Positions 61,396 to 64,000 of a stretch of 64,000 bases of DNA are shown one piece after another. The DNA is taken from assembly GCF_020524765.1 (NCBI RefSeq), contig NZ_JAIVLR010000001.1:1550001-1614000 (forward strand), in the 5' to 3' direction. The DNA is from Qipengyuania gaetbuli. GTDB lineage: Bacteria > Pseudomonadota > Alphaproteobacteria > Sphingomonadales > Sphingomonadaceae. The notes under the pieces are model-generated. The model was given only the letters and a program-made list of their open reading frames with translations. It searched no databases and was not told the DNA's origin. The stretch's first letter is position 1. Each line of letters opens with the position of its first letter. A program made the translations under genes and the position numbers.

Positions 61396-62178
61396 ATGGG
61401 AGCTGTCCTCGCAGACCGATCCCCGCGCTCCGCGGCAGGCAACAGGCGCCTCGACTGGCGCAGCGCCGGCATTGCGGCCGGCCTGACGATCTCGCAATTC
61501 GCGCTCCTGCTGATAGCCCTCCAGATGCGTGCGGCAGTGCCCGAACCGCCGCAGCCGCTGCCGGTGATCCTGCTACCCAAAGCTGCGCCCGAACCACCGC
61601 CGCCGGTGCCCGATCCGCCTGCGGCAGAGCCGGACATCGCGGGCGGCGCACCTGCCCCCGAAGTAGCGCGCAGCCTGCCGCTGGCCCCGATCGTCCTGAC
61701 CGAGCCGGAACCGGTGATGGTCGCTGTCGAGCGGCCTGATCTCGCCCTTGTACCGCCATCCGCCATAACCGGGCCGGGCGGGACCGGGCTGGGCGGCATC
61801 GGAACGGGCACGGGGTCGGGCGTAGGCAGCGGCAAGGGCGGTGGCGGCGAGGCGGCCGCGCCCAAGCGGCTGGTCCGGCTGAGCTGGGCTCCGTCGATGC
61901 GGTTCGAGCGGTTGCACCGCTACTATCCGGACGCAGCAAAGTTCGAACGGATTGCAGGCGTGGCTCGCCTCGATTGCGAGATCATCCGCCGCGACCGGGT
62001 GCGCGATTGCCGCCTGCTTGGAGAAGCGCCTGCAAATTACGGCTTCGGCGAAGCGGCTTTGCAGGCAGAGGGCGTCTATCGCCTGCAACTGCGCGAGCGC
62101 AACGGTACGCGCATCTATGGCGAACGGATCATCCTGAACGCGCATTTCAAGCCCCCGCCCGGAGGCAAGAAGCCCTAG
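61396..62178 (+). CDS. TonB-C-like envelope protein
   Basis: About 260 residues. A basic start is followed by one membrane helix (GIAAGLTISQFALLLIALQM), a long Pro-rich linker (about residues 45-80), a Gly-rich hinge (about residues 130-150) and a C-terminal domain (about residues 155-260) of TonB-C or energy-transducer type, with the GVARLDCEIIRRDRVRDC and FGEAALQAEGVY stretches. No ExbB/ExbD genes lie nearby, so true TonB function is unsure. The ATG at 61396 is the likely start (AGGTGA upstream). Divergent from ahpC. Confidence 0.7.
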   Translation: MGAVLADRSPRSAAGNRRLDWRSAGIAAGLTISQFALLLIALQMRAAVPEPPQPLPVILLPKAAPEPPPPVPDPPAAEPDIAGGAPAPEVARSLPLAPIVLTEPEPVMVAVERPDLALVPPSAITGPGGTGLGGIGTGTGSGVGSGKGGGGEAAAPKRLVRLSWAPSMRFERLHRYYPDAAKFERIAGVARLDCEIIRRDRVRDCRLLGEAPANYGFGEAALQAEGVYRLQLRERNGTRIYGERIILNAHFKPPPGGKKP

Positions 62179-62179
62179 G

Positions 62180-63250
62180 TCAGCGGCCCGTCTGTCCGCG
62201 GTGGAGCAGCTTGTGGTCCGCCAGCACCAGCGCCATCATCGCTTCGACCACCGGCGTCCCGCGAATGCCCACGCAAGGGTCGTGGCGGCCCTTGGTGCGC
62301 ACTTGTGTCGCTTCGCCCTGCCGGTCGATACTGGCGACGGGGGTGAGGATCGAACTGGTCGGCTTGAAAGCGACGCGGCAGACCACCGGTTGGCCGGTCG
62401 AGATACCGCCCGCGATGCCGCCGGCATGGTTGGCGGCGAATTCGGGGCCGTTTTCGCCCGGCGACATGGCATCGGCGTTCTGTTCGCCGGTCAGGCGCGC
62501 AGCTTCGAAGCCGTCGCCGATCTCCACGCCCTTGACCGCATTGATGCTCATCATGCCGCTCGCCAAATCGCTGTCGAGCTTGGCATAGATCGGCGCGCCC
62601 CAGCCCGCCGGAACGCCGGTGGCGACGCATTCGACCACCGCGCCGAGCGATGATCCGGCCTTCCGCGCCTCGTCGACCAGCGCTTCCCAGCGCTTGGCGG
62701 CGGCTGCATCCGGGCACCAGAAGGGATTGCGGCCGATCTCGGCGGCATCGAAATTCGCCGGATCGATCCGGTCGCCGCCGATTTCGGCGACGTAAGCAAT
62801 GATTGCGACTTCGGGGATGACCTTTCGCGCCACCGCGCCTGCTGCCACGCGCATCGCCGTCTCGCGCGCGCTGGACCGCCCGCCGCCGCGATAGTCGCGG
62901 AAACCGTATTTCGCGTCATAGGCATAGTCGGCATGGCCGGGGCGATAGGTGTTCGCGATCTCGGAATAGTCTTTCGAGCGCTGGTCGGTGTTCTCGATCA
63001 GCAGGCTGATCGGCGTGCCCGTGGTCTTGCCTTCGAACACGCCCGACAGGATGCGGACCTCGTCCGCCTCCTTGCGCTGCGTGGTGAACTTGTTCTGCCC
63101 TGGCTTGCGCGCATCCAGGAAGGGCTGGAGGTCGCCTTCGGCCAGCGCGATGCCCGGCGGGCACCCGTCGACGACCGCGCCGATGGCGGGGCCATGGCTT
63201 TCCCCCCAGGTGGTGAAGCGAAGCACGCGTCCGAAAGTGTTCCAGCTCAT
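62180..63250 (-). CDS. aroC: Chorismate synthase
   Basis: A 356-residue FMN-dependent enzyme that makes chorismate from EPSP, the last common step of aromatic amino acid synthesis. [24 protein letters not shown] is the family start, and [20 protein letters not shown] and [17 protein letters not shown] are the FMN/substrate signatures. The ATG at 63250 fits the family; the frame open to 63337 is not used. Divergent from ruvA. Confidence 0.97.
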   Translation of the reverse strand: MSWNTFGRVLRFTTWGESHGPAIGAVVDGCPPGIALAEGDLQPFLDARKPGQNKFTTQRKEADEVRILSGVFEGKTTGTPISLLIENTDQRSKDYSEIANTYRPGHADYAYDAKYGFRDYRGGGRSSARETAMRVAAGAVARKVIPEVAIIAYVAEIGGDRIDPANFDAAEIGRNPFWCPDAAAAKRWEALVDEARKAGSSLGAVVECVATGVPAGWGAPIYAKLDSDLASGMMSINAVKGVEIGDGFEAARLTGEQNADAMSPGENGPEFAANHAGGIAGGISTGQPVVCRVAFKPTSSILTPVASIDRQGEATQVRTKGRHDPCVGIRGTPVVEAMMALVLADHKLLHRGQTGR

Positions 63251-63366
63251 GGTGAGCCTTCCTGTCGCAACTGTGGGCGCGTGTCCATTCGTGCTGGACC
63301 AAATCCTTCTTGGGGGGCAAGAACAAAACGCGCTCATGCAGCGAAGCGTAGCGCGGAAAGAGACTT

Positions 63367-63969
63367 ATGATTGCAAAGCTCAAGGGCCTGCTCGACGATA
63401 CCGGTGCCGACTGGGCGGTGATCGACGTCTCGGGCGTCGGCTATCTCGTCCACTGTTCGACCAAGACGCTCGCCGCGCTGGGCGAGAAGGGCGAGGCCTG
63501 CACGCTCTATACCGACCTGCAGGTGTCGGAAAACGACATGCGGCTGCTCGGTTTCGCCGAAGCGGCCGAACGCGACTGGTTCCGCCTGCTCACCCAGGTG
63601 CAGGGCGTGGGCAGCAAGGTGGCGCTGGCGATCCTGTCCGCGCTCTCGACCGCAGAGGTGCAGCAGGCCTGCGCCAGCGGCGATGCGGCGACGGTCGCCC
63701 GCGCGAACGGCGTGGGCCCGAAACTGGCCGGACGCATCGTCAACGAACTGAAGGACAAGGCGGGCGCGCTGCCTTCCTCGGGCGGCGGCGCGGCGATGGC
63801 GGCGACCCCGGCGGGCGGGGCCAGCGCCGATGCGGTGAGCGCGCTCGAGAACCTGGGTTTCAAGCCCGCCGTCGCGGCGCGGGCGGTAGCCGCCGCGCAA
63901 GGAGAACTGGGCGAAGGCGCGAGCGAGGGTGACCTCATCCGCGTCGCCCTGAAGCGGGCAGCGGGATAA
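63367..63969 (+). CDS. ruvA: Holliday junction DNA helicase subunit RuvA
   Basis: A 200-residue protein that binds Holliday junctions and loads the RuvB motor. It has an N-terminal OB fold ([28 protein letters not shown]), helix-hairpin-helix motifs ([17 protein letters not shown] and [19 protein letters not shown]), a Gly/Ala-rich linker and a C-terminal RuvB-contact domain ([15 protein letters not shown]). Complete. ruvB would be expected downstream but does not begin immediately. Confidence 0.97.
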   Translation: MIAKLKGLLDDTGADWAVIDVSGVGYLVHCSTKTLAALGEKGEACTLYTDLQVSENDMRLLGFAEAAERDWFRLLTQVQGVGSKVALAILSALSTAEVQQACASGDAATVARANGVGPKLAGRIVNELKDKAGALPSSGGGAAMAATPAGGASADAVSALENLGFKPAVAARAVAAAQGELGEGASEGDLIRVALKRAAG

Positions 63970-63974
63970 GGGGG

Positions 63975-64000
63975 ATGACCATGCGTATCACGATAGCAAT
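63975..64000 (+). CDS. First codons of a further gene (cut by window edge)
   Basis: ATG at 63975 (or 63981) with GGGG just before it, five bases after the ruvA stop, reading MTMRITIA to the end of the window. Too short to identify. It would be co-transcribed with ruvA. Confidence 0.35.

Noticed and set aside
61396..62178. Calling the Pro-rich protein a true TonB
   Set aside because: The fold pattern fits, but no ExbB/ExbD neighbours are seen and the C-terminal motif is only partly conserved, so only a TonB-C-like label is justified.

Overview
The window is about 64 kb of GC-rich chromosomal DNA from an alphaproteobacterium, most likely Sphingomonadales and close to Erythrobacter/Qipengyuania. 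This rests on the strong GC3 bias, the GapR and Smr/MltA neighbourhoods, a Flp/Cpa pilus locus and the general protein flavour; it is an inference, because no rRNA is present. I saw no tRNA, rRNA, CRISPR array, insertion sequence or prophage.

Layout. (1) 1-3.2 kb, minus strand: start of a Flp/Tad pilus operon (flp pilin, cpaB, cpaC secretin, a small lipoprotein, and a TadG-like protein cut by the window edge). A strong hairpin follows flp, and no cpaA lies between flp and cpaB. (2) 3.5-4.4 kb: a DUF2569-like membrane protein. (3) 4.8-23 kb: a giant surface-adhesin system. A 3541-residue VCBS-type protein is followed by an OmpA-like protein, a TolC-like channel, a type I secretion ABC transporter with a C39-like domain, a SleB-type cell-wall hydrolase and an HlyD-family adaptor. 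A LapG-type cysteine protease lies convergent to them. The adhesin carries a PAAG sequence at residues 111-114 that fits the LapG cleavage consensus. (4) 23.3-25.8 kb: a small membrane protein and a TIR/TolB-like/TPR protein. (5) 25.9-26.9 kb, minus strand: rplJ-rplL. (6) 27.2-32.3 kb: a DJ-1/PfpI protein, an XRE/DUF2975/small-protein cassette with a readable promoter, a DUF4956 membrane protein, and a secreted unknown protein with a metallophosphatase. (7) 32.6-41.2 kb, plus strand: rpoB-rpoC with a strong terminator. The usual rplJL-rpoBC cluster is therefore split and divergent here. (8) 41.3-49.9 kb: two related small envelope proteins flanking a GGDEF-EAL protein, gltX, an intradiol dioxygenase-like protein, pyk, DUF1244, gapR, a small membrane protein and a YbjQ-family protein. 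(9) 49.9-53.1 kb, minus strand: secB-murJ-trpS. (10) 53.3-56.4 kb: a Tim44-domain protein, mltA, an Smr protein and a Pr6Pr membrane protein. (11) 56.5-61.2 kb, minus strand: katG, ahpF and ahpC, a peroxide-defence cluster whose upstream regions share a 10-bp word. (12) 61.4-64 kb: a TonB-C-like protein, aroC, ruvA and the first bases of one more gene.

The most interesting system is the adhesin cluster. It has the parts of LapA/LapG-type regulated surface retention but no LapD in the window. It also has a peptidoglycan hydrolase inserted with 4-nt overlaps between the ABC-transporter and adaptor genes, and a stretch near the adhesin C-terminus that does not look like the VCBS modules around it.
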